Assembly: GCA_032164245.1 (NCBI GenBank)
Contig: JAVMKO010000003.1
Span: 95,968,054-96,032,053, forward strand
Length of the DNA stretch: 64,000 bases
Source of the DNA: Sternotherus odoratus
Lineage: Eukaryota; Chordata; Testudines; Kinosternidae
Direction of reading: 5' to 3'
Shown: positions 1 through 11,839 of the stretch, in pieces
Numbering within the stretch: the stretch's first letter is position 1
Layout: every line of letters begins with the position of its first letter
The notes under the pieces: model-generated
Told to the model about the DNA's origin: nothing
Database searches by the model: none
The model's input: the letters and a program-made list of their open reading frames with translations, nothing else
Translations under genes and position numbers: made by a program

Positions 1-3000
1 TCCTCTGAAAAATTTGGCTCCCCTGTAAATAACAAAACATCCATCTAATCTAGCTATGCACTTCTAAGATGCCTATCACCATAGTAACTAGGCTCCCTAT
101 CAATGAGCTAAACAGTAGCTAACAGTACTTTGCTGTACAGTATGGTAGCTAACATTATGTGGTTAAAAATAAATGTGCAAGCTGATATCCTCTGGATAAC
201 ACCCTTGAGACTACCATGGAGTAATGACAGAATAGCCTCGTGGACTAATATCAGTTTTCTGTGGATGATCAGCTTCATTCATCATCACAGAACTGAGCTG
301 AAGCTAAATACTCAGTTGATCTTAGACTGGAGTTTTGTTTGGTTTGCTCACATCTGACAGTTGGTATTCTATACACCCAATATTCAAAACATGTATAATT
401 ATTTCATAGCAAGTTTACATGAAGCGTAATCGTTACGTGCTCCATGGTACTTTTTTTTTTTTAAGGGAAGAGGGGTTGTTCCAGAGAGGAGGCAAAGGCT
501 AGAAGAAAATAATAACATTAAGATCCCAAGTATGAAGCAGATTGGTATTGTTGATTAATATTTAATCTCCTGTAATCTTTTTCTGACTCTTGAAACATAG
601 CCAAAATAAAATCAGTAAAGGTAAAGTAAAGGTACATTAAAGGATCAATGACTAACTGAACATTGTTAGTTAGCTTGATCAGATATTTTTAGAGCACCAT
701 CATGTTTGAAAATTTGCAGAGACATGAAGTACTGTACTTTGTAAATCATACTTAGGAAATTAATTTCCATTTTTTACTACAGTGGCGCCACTCATGCTGT
801 TGTCATTAAAGTAAGTCTATAATTCCATTATGCTATAAATAGGGCTCATTTTTAGATCAGAAATAAAGTTTAAAACTAATCACTGGCATCCTAACCACTT
901 CTGCATGTAGCGGTCCATATTTATTCTCTATAAAAGTGCTGTACATTCTCTTGACCTTCTGCAGCTTTTATTTTAAACCTTTTTGCACTGGCTCTTCGGT
1001 TGCACTAGTTGGTATAAAATGGATAAAATGAAGCAAATAGACAAAAGAGCATGAACCCTTTGTTGTAGAATGCTTTGATATACTCACACAACTAAAATAT
1101 GTTCAATTTTTCATCAAAGTTTACAGTTCCTTGATACTTGGAACAAACATGTCCCTGGTTCTGAAATGAGCTCTATGTAAGCACAGAGGTTTGGCTATGC
1201 AGCACTCATTGCAAGGTTCAAGCCTGTGGTAGATGTTGCCTACACTATGTTGCCAGTCATCTTTTCATTCTTAGCTCTATACTGCACTCATCTTTTTAGA
1301 TCAGCCAAGCCTTCCCAGACACTCAGAAACTGTAAACGCAAACTCCGTTTCCAAACCTTCCTGTGGTTAGGTGAGACTTCTCTGAGACCTTAAGAGAAAG
1401 TTGTTACACATCCAATTAATACTGCTGTCCCTAGTATTAAGAATAGATTATATTTACAGTGTTCTGTGCTCCTTTGACAAAGTGAATTTCATTCTTAATC
1501 AGTCTATTGAATGCAGCATCTGATAGTATTTTTATCTATTTAAAGCAATAGTGCTGTCAAACAAGGTTATTGCTTATTGTAAAAATAAAAAGGACTTACA
1601 CAATAATATATTTTTAGATATTACATCTCTAGGTTAACTCTTAAAAGAAAATGGTTACAAAAATAAAGATAAGGAAGAAATCACAAAATCTCTCCTTGAG
1701 ACAAAACATCTCTGAATTTATCTTTGCAAGAACAAGATAAGTTCTTCTTTCACTTCTTCTCTTCTCCTGAAAACACAATATTTTAAATAATATTCTTTTT
1801 TCCTAAGAAATATATATATTTTAACAAAGGCTGGATTCAAATTCAGAGCTGGTGCAAGGGGTACATCAGGTCTGAATTTGATCCAGTATGTTTTCCCCAA
1901 TTTAATTTTACTTTTAAGTTAAGAAAAATAGTTTACAGTGCTCCTTCCATTCCACTCTCCTATTCCTAAATTTCCTTTGATAAATTGTATGTGCCAATAT
2001 ACACGTCCCAGACTAATCTATGAATATTACCTATTTACTGAATCATTTCCTTCACAATTTCCAAAGGATTTCCTGGTCTCTTTGATTTAAAAAGTTATAG
2101 TGTTTAAGTTTTAATTAAATTACTGGCAGCCATTGTCTCATTTGAATATATTTACATTAAAATTAGCATATTTATAAACCAACTCTTGCAGAAGACAAGA
2201 CAAACAAGCCCATTCTCCTAGCCAGGTATGAAGGGCTAATGTTCTGAAGCCTTTGAAAATCATTAAAGCTTTATGATTAATTCTATCACTATTTGTCAAA
2301 TCCATCTTCCCCCCACTCACACATTGTCCCATTTGGCCCTATGCCTATAGCTGATACACAGGAAAAGGGATGTCAAATTTTAACAAGATCACTATTGTTA
2401 ATGCTCTTATAAGAAAAACTAGAAATAAATTTCACAGTAGACCTCTTGGAAATACTTTACAATGTATTTTACAATATACTAAGACAATTTTTTAAAAAGC
2501 TGTGCACTGATAATTTTTTAAATAATAGTGTTTGGTATGGATCTGTTTTACATGAACACTGTCAACTTGAACATCATATTTCCGTCAAAAAATATTATAC
2601 CAAACACTGATGATATAAGTAACAGCTTTAGGCCCTGATTCTGAAAATCCACACATGCTTACCATTAGGCATGTGAATAAAGGTAAGCATTTGCATAAAT
2701 CTGCAGGATTGAAGCCAATGATTACTATAATGCATTAGATAAATGTTTTCTCTTTTTGCATTTAACAGCATTTTGTGTACAAGTGTTACCATTGTTTTGT
2801 TAATAGTCAATTACATTTCCTGTTTCATACCATAGTACAGTGCTGTCAGGCATAGCATAACTGGCCCTTTTGATATATATGACTCACATTGAATGTTCGA
2901 ATTCTGCAGAATACACACTGTCATTTAAATTAAGTTTCTAGCCCTATTGGTTGCAGAAATAAACGTTCAAATGTTACAATAGTGCATTCATTGCAGTATT

Positions 3001-3330
3001 TTCTTGAGTCTTCAGAGAGCCTGGAAAATAGCTCTGAAAGGAGTGAATGGCTCCACTCTCCATTAATCCAACTGTCAGATTAACTCTCATTGCTGATAAT
3101 TTTAACACATGTAGGAGGGAAAAGATTGGGAGTGAACCCCACAAGGGAGACATCGGAGATGGCTGAAGAGAAGAAGATGCAGAAGGGAAAAAGAGAGAGA
3201 GTTATAGAGACAATTGAGTGATAGAAAAAGGAGGATGAGGAGGAAAAGGAAATAAATGGCATAAATAATAATGGTCCTAAAGATTAAATTATTTTCCCAG
3301 TGAATGATGCTGAATGTGATAATAAGACAC
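1..3330. other. Upstream flank without recognisable gene
   Basis: AT-rich unique-looking sequence. All open frames here are short, lack family resemblance and have no splice-site context. No known repeat family was recognised with confidence. It lies about 8-11 kb upstream of the ZDHHC14 coding exon; in human the upstream neighbour is TMEM242, but no exon of it could be identified here. Confidence 0.6.
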
Positions 3331-3485
3331 TAAGGACAACATTTTCAAAGGCACCTAAGTCCTATTTTTCAAAAGTATGTAGATACTTAAGGCCACATTT
3401 TTAAAGGTATGTCAAGTGCCTAAAGATGTAGATAGGTGCCTAATGGGCTTTTCAAATATATCTAGGCACCTAAGACCCATGGGAT
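3330..3485. repeat. Dispersed 'cacctaag / gtgcctaa' repeat module
   Basis: The stretch repeats short modules of the form 'ttttcaaa..gcacctaag' in both orientations. Related modules recur at about 16520-16570, 17590-17800, 45420-45510, 47440-47470 and 50165-50215. The recurrence is seen directly. Assignment to a common turtle MITE-like family is from general familiarity only. Confidence 0.45.
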
Positions 3486-3589
3486 AGTTTGAAATTTTTA
3501 TTCTTTAATTTTTTACCCTAAACAAATAATAATAGCTAAAAGTCATAATCTATCTTGATTTTTATGGATATGCTCTATTGACAGAAGTG

Positions 3590-4330
3590 GGAGTTCTGCT
3601 GTGCCTATGTGGTAATATGTAGTCCTAATGTATGCGCCAGCCCACCTGTGAAGGGCTCACCCTTACTCTAGAGGAGAGGAAACAAGCCAGCTCTTTTGGG
3701 CTTGTTCAGCACTAATCAGGCACACCTGTAAGCCTTGTGCTGCCTGGTGAGGATGGTGGGTTTAAAAAGGGATATCCCCTCCCCTCCCCATGAAGGGGCT
3801 GGTGAATAGGAACATCTCTGTATGTTAGAGATGGCTGACCCCAGAGATGGATCAGCCAAGAGGGAAACAGTCACAGATCTCACTATCTCTGAAGCTGCAT
3901 GGACTAGCTTTGGAGCAGGGTGCCCCAAGAAGGTAGCTGATGGTAGACCCTATACCATGGTATAGATTCTATACCATCTGATAAGCTAAGCTCCAAAGGG
4001 GTGACCCCAAAAGACCACCTACGATACAGACTACTCTTGTGTTTCATTTCTTTCCCTCTGATTCCCCCCTCTCTCTCAAGGGAAAGAGAGTAAAGGGTTT
4101 TTTTGATTGTTTGTTTTGTTTGGAGAGCCCTTGTGTGCTGCAAACAGGGGAAGGACATTACAAACAATTTGAATTGAGGTCTGGACTCAGGGAAGCCTGA
4201 ATCCTCCCTGCCCCCACCATCACCATAATTAAAAAGAGGAATTTCCATTAAATGAGCTTGACTCTCTTTTACTAGCATGATGTCATCACTCTCGGAACCC
4301 CTCTCAGGAGCTTGTGTTCACAGTTCCCCA
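3590..4330. repeat. Unassigned GC-richer block, possibly a degenerate LTR or MITE
   Basis: A block of higher GC with short inverted motifs, such as 'tataccatggtata' near 3950-3964 and 'ccctcccctcccc' near 3778. It stands out from the AT-rich flanks. Three minus-strand open frames (60-124 codons) overlap it without any recognisable domain. I cannot name a family; a degenerate LTR is one possibility. Confidence 0.25.
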
Positions 4331-4624
4331 GGCACTGCAAGAGGCTGTTTACCAGTAATACAGAAACAAGTGAAGAAGCGGTAGCAGGGGATATATATAC
4401 AGAAAGAGAAAGAGGTTGTAGGAGAGGTGGGCCTGAATGTGTTCGGTGGAGTTCTTGGGCCCTCCCAAAAGAACCTTTGAAACGTTAGTAGGAAAGATAA
4501 AACAAAAGCTGTATAAGAGTATTTTCTTTTCAATATGGACCTACTATTTAAAGAATGCTCTATCAAAATATGTAATTGACTAATTAAAAATACCATTGAT
4601 AATGTTCTTTTAATATAATTTATT

Positions 4625-4745
4625 GTAGGTGTGTATTATTTATATTTTAGTACTTCTCATGTGCTTGGCACTGTACTGTATACAAAAGTAAAGCCAGTCT
4701 CCGTACCAAAGAGTTCACACTCTAAAAGACAAACACTTACCAGGA
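4625..4745 (+). repeat. Old amniote interspersed repeat fragment
   Basis: The phrases 'gtgcttggcactgta' and 'gagttcacactctaa' resemble the 'gctaggcactgta ... gagcttacaatctaa' signature of ancient amniote interspersed repeats. The copy is strongly diverged and the exact class was not resolved. Confidence 0.4.
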
Positions 4746-7700
4746 TGTACTTGGAAAACTAAATTAGGGGATGACCTAATGCTTGCTTTTTTCCCTCTAA
4801 AGTGATAAACACACTCCTTGTCGGCATTGTGGAAAAACAGAGGTTTTAAGAGTGACAGATTAGTGAACTGGGGGTCAGGATGGACTCGTATGAATCCATT
4901 ATAATCTACAAATCAATAAAGTGGATAGCTGATCTTTGGGAAATATTTAGGAGTTTCTCTGGGGGACAGCTCAAACAAGCATCTAGACTGATGTCCTGCT
5001 TCTAGCAATGCCCTACACTAGAATGTTCATAGGAAGATTAAAATAAAATATAATTCATGTGACTATTTGAGGGGTACTATACTAATATACTATAAAGGAT
5101 TGGGGAGAATTTTTTCCTGACTCCAGATGGTTATGTTACCCAAGAATGAGGACTGATAGCCTTTGTAATTTTGGTTTCCCCTAGTATGGATCTACCTTTG
5201 TGGCTCCTCCCTATGCTTAGCAGGAATTCTATATAGGCTTGTTTTACTGGGAGCTTGTGTTTTCCTTTCTTCAAGTTGGGACAATAGAGAAAGTTAAATG
5301 AGGTTAAAACATCACATCAACACAATGGTTATGTTTGTTTCTTCTTATTATTAATTGTAATAATTGTTCTAGTTCTGTGTCTCCTCAGCTTTAGAATAAT
5401 CTTTGGGTGGGGGAACATGGATATTTCAGAAAACTTTCAGTTGCAGAGTTGCTGTTGGTCGGCATCATCTTTTCTTCTTGCTGTCAAAGTGGAATTCTGC
5501 TTTCATTCTGCTGAACTAGATGGAATTATTCATGGGTTCTGACTTCTCTTCACAGCAGTGGATCCATAATAAGAGAAGCTAAAATTATAGGTTACAACAC
5601 TATAGTTATTTTGCCTTAAATTTCTGCTATTTCTAAATCAAGCCATTTTAGACCTTTAAAATGTAAGTCCAATTTGTTTCTGATGATTCAAAACTGAAAG
5701 AAATGTGGTATGATTATAACAAATAATAAATCAAACTTGGTATTAGCCTCCAGAGATTACTGAAGAAAAGTTTTCCCACTTTCTTAATGAGTCTGTCATA
5801 GAGACAGGAGAGTGTGTAATATTGTGGTGGAACTATGATTTGAAAAAATTACTAGAGAACTTGTTTTTGCAAAAATGTAGGGATTGGGAAACACGCAAAA
5901 GTTTTCTGCAACTAGTTAAATTTATTGTATTGTATTTATGATCACCATCTCATTGGTTTTGTGGCTTCTTGCAGATTGTTTATCAGTGTGCATTTTAATA
6001 CTTTTTTGACTGTTCTTCACTTTATTATCCAGTCTGTGAGAGATACTGCATTGGCAATGGAAAATGCAACTGTTTAAAATTTCACAGAAAAATCTTCTCT
6101 TGAAGAGGTGGCTAACCAAGTAAACAACAAAACTGCCACTAAAAAAAGGGGAGTGGTGGTGGTGCTGCTACCACTACCAATAAGATATTGAAAAAGAGTC
6201 AGGACAGTGGAGGTTCAAAGGCAGAACTGCCAGTGCTAGAGGAAGAAGAGTTTACTTTTAAACATCAGACCATAAATAAATAAATTAAATTAAATGGTCA
6301 GGAAAAACACACATTGGGGAGAACAGTTCACAGCATATGCACTGTTAACATGTAAACTGGCATACTTATGTATACATGGTGTTCAGTCATGCTTCACAAA
6401 TCAGGTCCCGAAGGTGTTCTTTCAAAGTCCGCGATGACGGAGATGGTTTCAGTCATATGGGTTTTTCAATATTCAGTTAAAAAAAATTGGACAAAGTGCC
6501 TGAGTAATATGAGAATATAAACAATGGTGCTATCCCCTCTTCCTCCTCTTTTCCAATGCCAATAAGCCTTTACATTCTGTGCTTAACCCATAACTTCTGG
6601 TGTGTTGATTGAAATGAAAAAAAGTTGTCCTGCAACACACTGTGTGAGGTATAGAAGTAACACCTTGGGTCCACGCGCACAACTTGTCAGCTAGTGTTTA
6701 CCCATCTAAATAGTCTTGTAGGTATATATGAAACATATACTCAGGTAATTTGAAAGTAATGAGATGTGATAATAGATATTTATAGGTGAGGAGACTTGTC
6801 ACTTAGGGAAATTAGTTTCCCTTTGTTTCAAAGACCTGCCTTTGTGACCTCTGCGCTCCTGACAGGGTAATATATAGTCATCTCTAGTGACATTAGTATT
6901 TTTCCAGTAGTGCAGTTTTTGTAAACCAAATAATGTGTCTGTGCTATTGGCTTACCTGTCACATGGCATCAACCTGTGAGATCGAAATTTTAAAAAAGTA
7001 TTATAACACAGGCACATACAATGTTCTATTAAAATAAAATAGGTCCTTCCTATCTGCTCTGATTAATTTCATTATTAATATTTGTGATTTAATCAGTACA
7101 ATGCTTTGCACCAATTTTAATTAACAGAACCAAAATTTAAAAAAGACAAATGCTTCCAAAAATGTTAAGTTATCTGGAATGTGAACTGTATAAATCACTT
7201 TTTGAGGCGAATTCTCAAATGCTTGATTGAAGGTAAATTTTGTGAGGAGAATTTAGACAGGTCCTACAGTGTTTCCAAAAGGATATTGCAGTGTGAAGAG
7301 TGGCATGCAAATAGATTAGACTGGAAAAAGAAAGTTGATAGGACTCTTTCAAGCTCCACCCGCAAAATAAGCTCTATCACTGGAATTATCAAAATGAGAC
7401 ACTGCACACAGTGTATTTTGCTGTTGTTTAAATACGATTGTGTGTGTTCTCTAACTCTACTGAGTGTGTGTGTGTTTTCTGAGCTCTCAAACGACTCTTC
7501 TCCTAAGCAGGGCTGAATAGGCCCATAGGCTCTGCAAGGCAACTTGGGATTGGTTCCTTTTCAACTGAGTTAAAAACAAAAGTAGCAGTATCTTCAAATA
7601 CTGCACACTGTGAATCCAAAATGATGCATCACTCGTAGTAGATTATTTTATTCCTCATGTAAGAAAGGAGAGGGATGATCACAGATCTGCACAATGTTGA

Positions 7701-8460
7701 CATCTTAAATTATCATAGCTGGACATCTGAGATAACACCTCATTGACATGAATGAGGCTATTGTTACAGATTCTCTGCAGACTTGGGTGGCTCTTAGGTA
7801 GTTACACTTATTTTATGTGTTTGAGGTTTTCTTTTCAACCATAGCAGTTTAAGAGTTAATTTAAGAAAAATATTAAAGCTGAGATTCCATAAAACAAGAT
7901 AGCAGCTTGAGAGAGGCACCAGTATGGTGTAAGGACTTGTACTAGCTATTTCCAAGCCCTGCATGCAGAGATATAGCTAACAATGAAATCTGTACATACA
8001 TTAGCTGTTCTTTCCACTGTGCCTGTGATATTATACAACTTTCCCAAGAGATTACATGCAATTACAATACAAACATTAACATTATCAAAGCAGTCAAGAC
8101 AACCCCCCAACAGTGCACTAATAAAGGTCTGAGGAAGAATAAAAATGCCTGTCAGTACAACACAAGAAACGTTGCCTCCATGTGTATGCTCGCATATGCT
8201 TGTGCTGAGATCAGGGAGAAAGTAAGAGAAATACTAGCATTTCATGATGGAGATTTAGAACAGTAATAATGCAGCTATGTCCAAAGTAGTTGCAAAGTAG
8301 CAAGCAGAGTATTGACCACCGAGACAGATGCGGGGGATGATTTTGCTGCTGCTTTTACTATGTGCTGATGAGAGATGTCATCAAGTTTGGAAAAGAAATG
8401 TCTTGCACACCACAGTCATGCTGGTTAATGCATGAAAATGGTGAGATGCCAGGTCAGGTT
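4746..8460. other. Flank without recognisable gene
   Basis: AT-rich sequence with only short open frames. The overlapping + and - frames around 7181-7542 are not similar to any protein family I know and have no exon context. A (TG)-rich patch lies near 7440-7475. Nothing else is supported. Confidence 0.55.
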
Positions 8461-8464
8461 TTTT

Positions 8465-9135
8465 TGGAAGCTGTAGTGGGGTGCCTGCTCCCACTCCAGT
8501 AAAACAGGGGTTAAAACAGTAAAACTATGCTGATTGGGGAAATAGCCACTGCTGTGGCCAGTTCAGTTAGGGTCCAGCTGGCCCTGATAAGAGGGCTGTG
8601 GGCCAGGAATTAGGGAGTTTGTCTCTGGCAGTGGAGCGAGAAGGACCTAGGTGCCTGGGAGAATAAGATATCTAAAGTAGAGCAGGGCTGGGGGAAGGCA
8701 AGAGGAGCAGGGGAACTCCAGCCTGGCAACTCCCCAGGCTACAGGCCTTATGTGGGGCCTAAAATAGGGACTGGGGTTGCAAAGGTGCAGCCCAGGGTTA
8801 GGCAGAGGCAGCTGGTCCAAACCCCCTTTGCCAATGATGAGTGGCCATTACAGACTGCAGTTTGCCCCAGTGAACAGGGGGAGGGGAGGGGAATAGTGAC
8901 TAGCAGTAGCCACTGAAGCAAGGTGGGGACAGAGGGCTGGGAGTTCCCCTGGGAGGTGGGACACAGACCTGTGGGTTGTTACAGTGGGCAAAACCTACGG
9001 GGCAGCACACCAAGGTAAAGAGGCACTGGGGTCTGGGAGGAACACTGGGGCCAGGCAGGGAAGACATTACAGAGGGTGTGCCATATTTGGAAAGGGCTAA
9101 TTCACAGATGACCAGCAGGAGGTGCTGCACCGGTG
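8465..9135. repeat. Unassigned G-rich dispersed sequence, possibly LTR-like
   Basis: A purine/G-rich block beginning 'gctgtagtggggtgcc', with phrases such as 'aactccagcctggcaactcc' around 8715. The style matches a common turtle dispersed repeat, but no terminal repeats, primer-binding site or coding domain could be shown. Its composition differs sharply from the AT-rich DNA on the left. Confidence 0.3.
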
Positions 9136-9227
9136 AAGCATCACATTACTACAGAAGCCCTATTCATTTAGGGTCCAACTTGGTTTTCGAGAGCAAGCAG
9201 TTTCAGATCCTAGTGAAGACAGGCCAC

Positions 9228-9494
9228 TATGGGGACTATCAGAGGTAACAAAGTCCTGTGGCACCTTAAAGACTAACTATAAAGTTTTGAAGCATAAGCT
9301 TTCGTGGGCTAATACCCACTTCGTCGGATGCAAGCAGTGGAAGACCCTGCTTGCATCCGACGAAGTGGGTATTAGCCCACGAAAGCTTATGCTTCAAAAC
9401 TTTATAGTTGGTCTTTAAGGTGCCACAGGACTTTGTTACCTCTGCTATTCCAGACTAACATGGCTACCTCTCTGATTCTTGATATGGGGACTAT
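9228..9494 (+). mobile_element. Palindromic retroposon-like element, copy 1
   Basis: Two inverted arms, 9240-9337 and 9347-9444 (98 nt each), pair with one visible mismatch around a 9 nt spacer. The right side continues with 'ctattccagactaac' and 'ctctctgattctt', which has no counterpart on the left, so the left end appears 5' truncated. The insertion is bracketed by the 12 bp direct repeat 'tatggggactat' (9228-9239 and 9483-9494). It resembles palindromic MITE-like families known from crocodilians and turtles (Chompy-type; attribution from memory). The long TSD is not that of a Harbinger, hAT or mariner MITE. Confidence 0.85.
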
Positions 9495-9560
9495 GTGGGA
9501 CTAACATGGCTACCTCTCTGATTCTTGATATGGGGACTATGTGGTAAGGGGACTATGTGG
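9453..9560 (+). repeat. 46 bp tandem duplication at the 3' end of palindromic copy 1
   Basis: The unit starting 'gactaacatggctacc' occurs at 9453-9498 and again at 9499-9544. A third partial copy ('ggggactatgtgg') lies at 9548-9560. The unit covers the element's 3' end plus its right TSD and flank, so the duplication happened after the insertion. Confidence 0.9.
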
Positions 9561-10142
9561 TCTTGTATAATGGTCAAGTTGGCTGAGTAAACTCTTACTG
9601 TCAGCCTAACCAGGAATGCAAGCAAGCCAGGGTGCTTAGTGACAGCTGGGAAACAACATTTGTGGAGAGGAAGAACATAAGGAAGAGCATTTTCCGTCTT
9701 CTTCGTTTGCCATGGCTTGAGGGTGTTGTTGGGCACTGGTCAGTGTTTCTTCCAAGGATAGGAAGTAACTAAATGCCTAAGGTAGGAAAGTGCAAGGAAA
9801 GAGGATAAAGTTATTAGCTGTTTTTACATGCGTGTATAGTGCATAATGCACAATGGGTCTTTAACTGTAGTTGAGTCCTCTGTGCGTTATCCTAATACAA
9901 AGATTAAATAAATAGCAAGAGGCCACGTAAATGAGGGGAGGAGGAACCAGGAAGATGGGGCAGAGTTCAGTTTGGAAACAGAATGTGACAGGGGGGGAGG
10001 GCAAGGCGTGGCTGGGTGGGAAGATCCCATCAAGGCTCAGGTTAGAAGACTGTTATTGTTTTACAAGTTACAAATCAGGAGAGGCGATTGTATTCTCAGC
10101 CCACACGGCGGCTCACTCGTACACGCCACAGGAGAGCAGCAC

Positions 10143-10163
10143 GGCATGCTGGGAGTTGTAGTC
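10143..10163 (-). promoter_or_regulatory. ZNF143/STAF binding motif, minus orientation
   Basis: Read on the minus strand the site is 'ACTACAACTCCCAGCATGCC'. This matches the well-known ZNF143/STAF promoter motif (ACTACAATTCCCAGCATGCC) at all but one position. It sits at the 5' edge of the CpG island. ZNF143 binds such sites in CpG-island promoters, often bidirectional ones. Confidence 0.8.
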
Positions 10164-10226
10164 CTTCCGTCTCTCCCGCCCCCGTTTCCCTCCCCGTGTC
10201 GGGCGGCGCGGAGGGGTGGGGGCGGG

Positions 10227-10246
10227 ACTACAGCTCCCAGCGGGCC
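10227..10246 (+). promoter_or_regulatory. ZNF143/STAF binding motif, plus orientation
   Basis: 'ACTACAGCTCCCAGCGGGCC' matches the ACTACA...TCCCAG core of the ZNF143 motif but carries CGGGCC where the consensus has CATGCC. It points away from the first motif, with the two ACTACA ends about 64 bp apart. Confidence 0.65.
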
Positions 10247-10275
10247 GGGGCCCTTCCCTTCAGCGCAGGCCGGGC

Positions 10276-10311
10276 ATTGGCGGCGGGGCCGTTCCTCTCT
10301 CGGCTGATTGG
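10276..10311 (-). promoter_or_regulatory. Two inverted CCAAT boxes (NF-Y type)
   Basis: ATTGG occurs at 10276-10280 ('gggcattggcgg') and at 10307-10311 ('ggctgattggcc'). The second has the extended context favoured by NF-Y. The 31 bp spacing is about three helical turns, and both lie just downstream of the ZNF143 pair. The match is motif-based only. Confidence 0.5.
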
Positions 10312-10806
10312 CCCCCGCGGCTGGCAGCCGGCAGAGGGGGCGGCTGTTGCCTGGGGCTGGCTGGAGACGCTGCGGGCTGCCGGGCGTCGGTGTTACGGAG
10401 CGCGCCGGGGGCCGCCGGCGGGACTAAGGCGGGGGGCGCAGCGGGGCCCGGGCGAGCGGCGGGGGAAGGGGAAGATGAAGCGGTGGCTGCGGCTGCTGCT
10501 GGGTCTGGCTGCCGGGGCCAAGCCCGGCTAAGGGCAGAGCCGCACGGAGGGGAGCGGTCCGGTCCCCGCGCTGCGCCCGGCTCCGCTCACCTGGGCTGGG
10601 CAAGGCGGCGCGGCAGCTGCGGGGCGTCGTTCGCTGGGCGGTGCGGGTGCGAGCCCGCCCCTGTGCGCGGAGGTGTCAGGATGCGGGGCGGGACCCGCCA
10701 GCCCCTCTGCCCCGCGGGAAGGAGCCCGGGTCCCCACCGCGCCTGACCGAGCCGTTCCTGCCTCCCGAGGCGGCGGGCGAAGGGGAGGCTCCGTGTGGAG
10801 AAGACG

Positions 10807-10856
10807 ATGGGGAGGAAGAGCCCTGGGCGGAGAGACACGAGCTACGCGCAGTGAGT
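10807..10856 (+). other. Candidate leader or alternative first exon end with GTGAGT donor
   Basis: GTGAGT at 10851-10856 follows 'ctacgcgca' and makes a plausible 5' splice site at the 3' edge of the CpG island. An ATG with A at -3 and G at +4 at 10807 opens a frame of 14 codons plus two bases up to that donor, which is phase 2. Splicing to a downstream acceptor would produce either a 5' UTR exon (for example via the 'ctggcatttctag' acceptor ending at 11671) or an alternative N-terminus. No transcript evidence is available here. Confidence 0.35.
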
Positions 10857-10860
10857 CCCC

Positions 10861-11839
10861 TTTGGGGGGGTTGGCAGAAAACCGGCTGCCACACGGGATT
10901 GATCCGGAGCAGCCAGCATGAGGAAGCGGTGCCGACGTGTTGTGTAGAAGGACTTGGCTTTGAAAACCGCCACCCACACTCCTCCAGGCGCTGACACTGC
11001 CCACGAGACGGGTGAGGAAGAGAAAAATTTCTCCTCATGTGGGTATGAAAAGGATGAGGACTGGCTCCAACGGTATCCATTTCTGCCAAGCACAGGCACT
11101 GACTCTGCTTCCCCCCTACGAGAACACTTTTTAGTTTTATGGAGGGAGAAAATAGAAAACAATAAACATTCACTTCCTCAGATCAACGGTAAAAATTCAC
11201 CTCCCCCAGGTGAACAAGAATCAGCAGCAAAGCAGCCACTTTGCATTCAGTCGGGGAAGAAAATCCTGTGTTTCTCCAAAGCTGGAGCTGGGTTTGTGTG
11301 TGCTTGCCTTGTGTGGTGTCTCTTTGAGGAAGTGGGGAGGATTTTCTCTTAGGAATATACATTTTTCTTTTTGTGGTAAAACCTGCTGCCTGGAGGAGTA
11401 TTGTAACAAATCTCTCTGGGAGAGACTCAACTGCTGAACCTCTTTTTACCCAAAATGTTGATCCCCAGAGGAATCTGACTGTGCTCTTTTGAGGAAAGAA
11501 CCACTCCATTAAAGACCAACACTTTTTAAGTTTTGTGGTCAACCAATCTATTTTGTAATTTTTGTCTGGTTCCTGTTTTGTGATAAATTGCTCTTATAAC
11601 CATAAAAGACTATTTTAAACAAGTTCGTTATTTTGGTGAGGAGGGAAGGAATACCTCCCTGGCATTTCTAGTATGACAGCCTTGGTTTCTCACGAGTTAA
11701 TCAGGGCTTGCGTGATACATTTACCACCATTCTGATAACAAACTTGCCTTTAAAAAAGAAATTGGGGCTAGTGGGGAGGATTATCTTGGTCAGAAGAATA
11801 TCTTTGTTTTGGGGGTGTTTCCCTCATTACACTCCCTTG
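10861..11839 (+). other. ZDHHC14: 5' leader or UTR/intron segment between CpG island and start codon
   Basis: No separate gene is recognised. The stretch separates the CpG island from the ZDHHC14 start codon. It may be continuous 5' UTR or contain a short intron; a pyrimidine-rich tract ending in 'ctag' at 11671 is a candidate acceptor. The open frame runs back in phase with the ATG to 11708, but the extra residues do not resemble known ZDHHC14 N-termini. Confidence 0.45.

Larger units (their letters stand above)
10090..10860 (+). promoter_or_regulatory. ZDHHC14: CpG island, probable ZDHHC14 promoter and 5' leader
   Basis: GC content and CpG density rise abruptly at about 10090 and fall again after about 10860, against an AT-rich background. 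The island contains two ZNF143-type motifs, two inverted CCAAT boxes, GC boxes such as 'gggggcgggac' near 10219, and no TATA box I could recognise. It lies about 1 kb upstream of the first ZDHHC14 coding exon on the same strand. Transcription start sites are not directly visible. The long open frames across the island on both strands are an expected by-product of GC-rich, stop-poor sequence and are not called as genes. Confidence 0.8.

Noticed and set aside
10088..11173. Multiple 80-176 codon frames across the CpG island on both strands
   Set aside because: GC-rich sequence is poor in stop codons. None resembles a known protein, and they overlap in several phases. Only the short uORF and alternative-exon possibility are mentioned separately.
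11708..11839. Upstream in-frame extension of the ZDHHC14 exon to an ATG at 11708
   Set aside because: The extra 44 residues do not resemble ZDHHC14 N-termini, whereas the sequence from 11840 matches the family start. Extension is probably 5' UTR.
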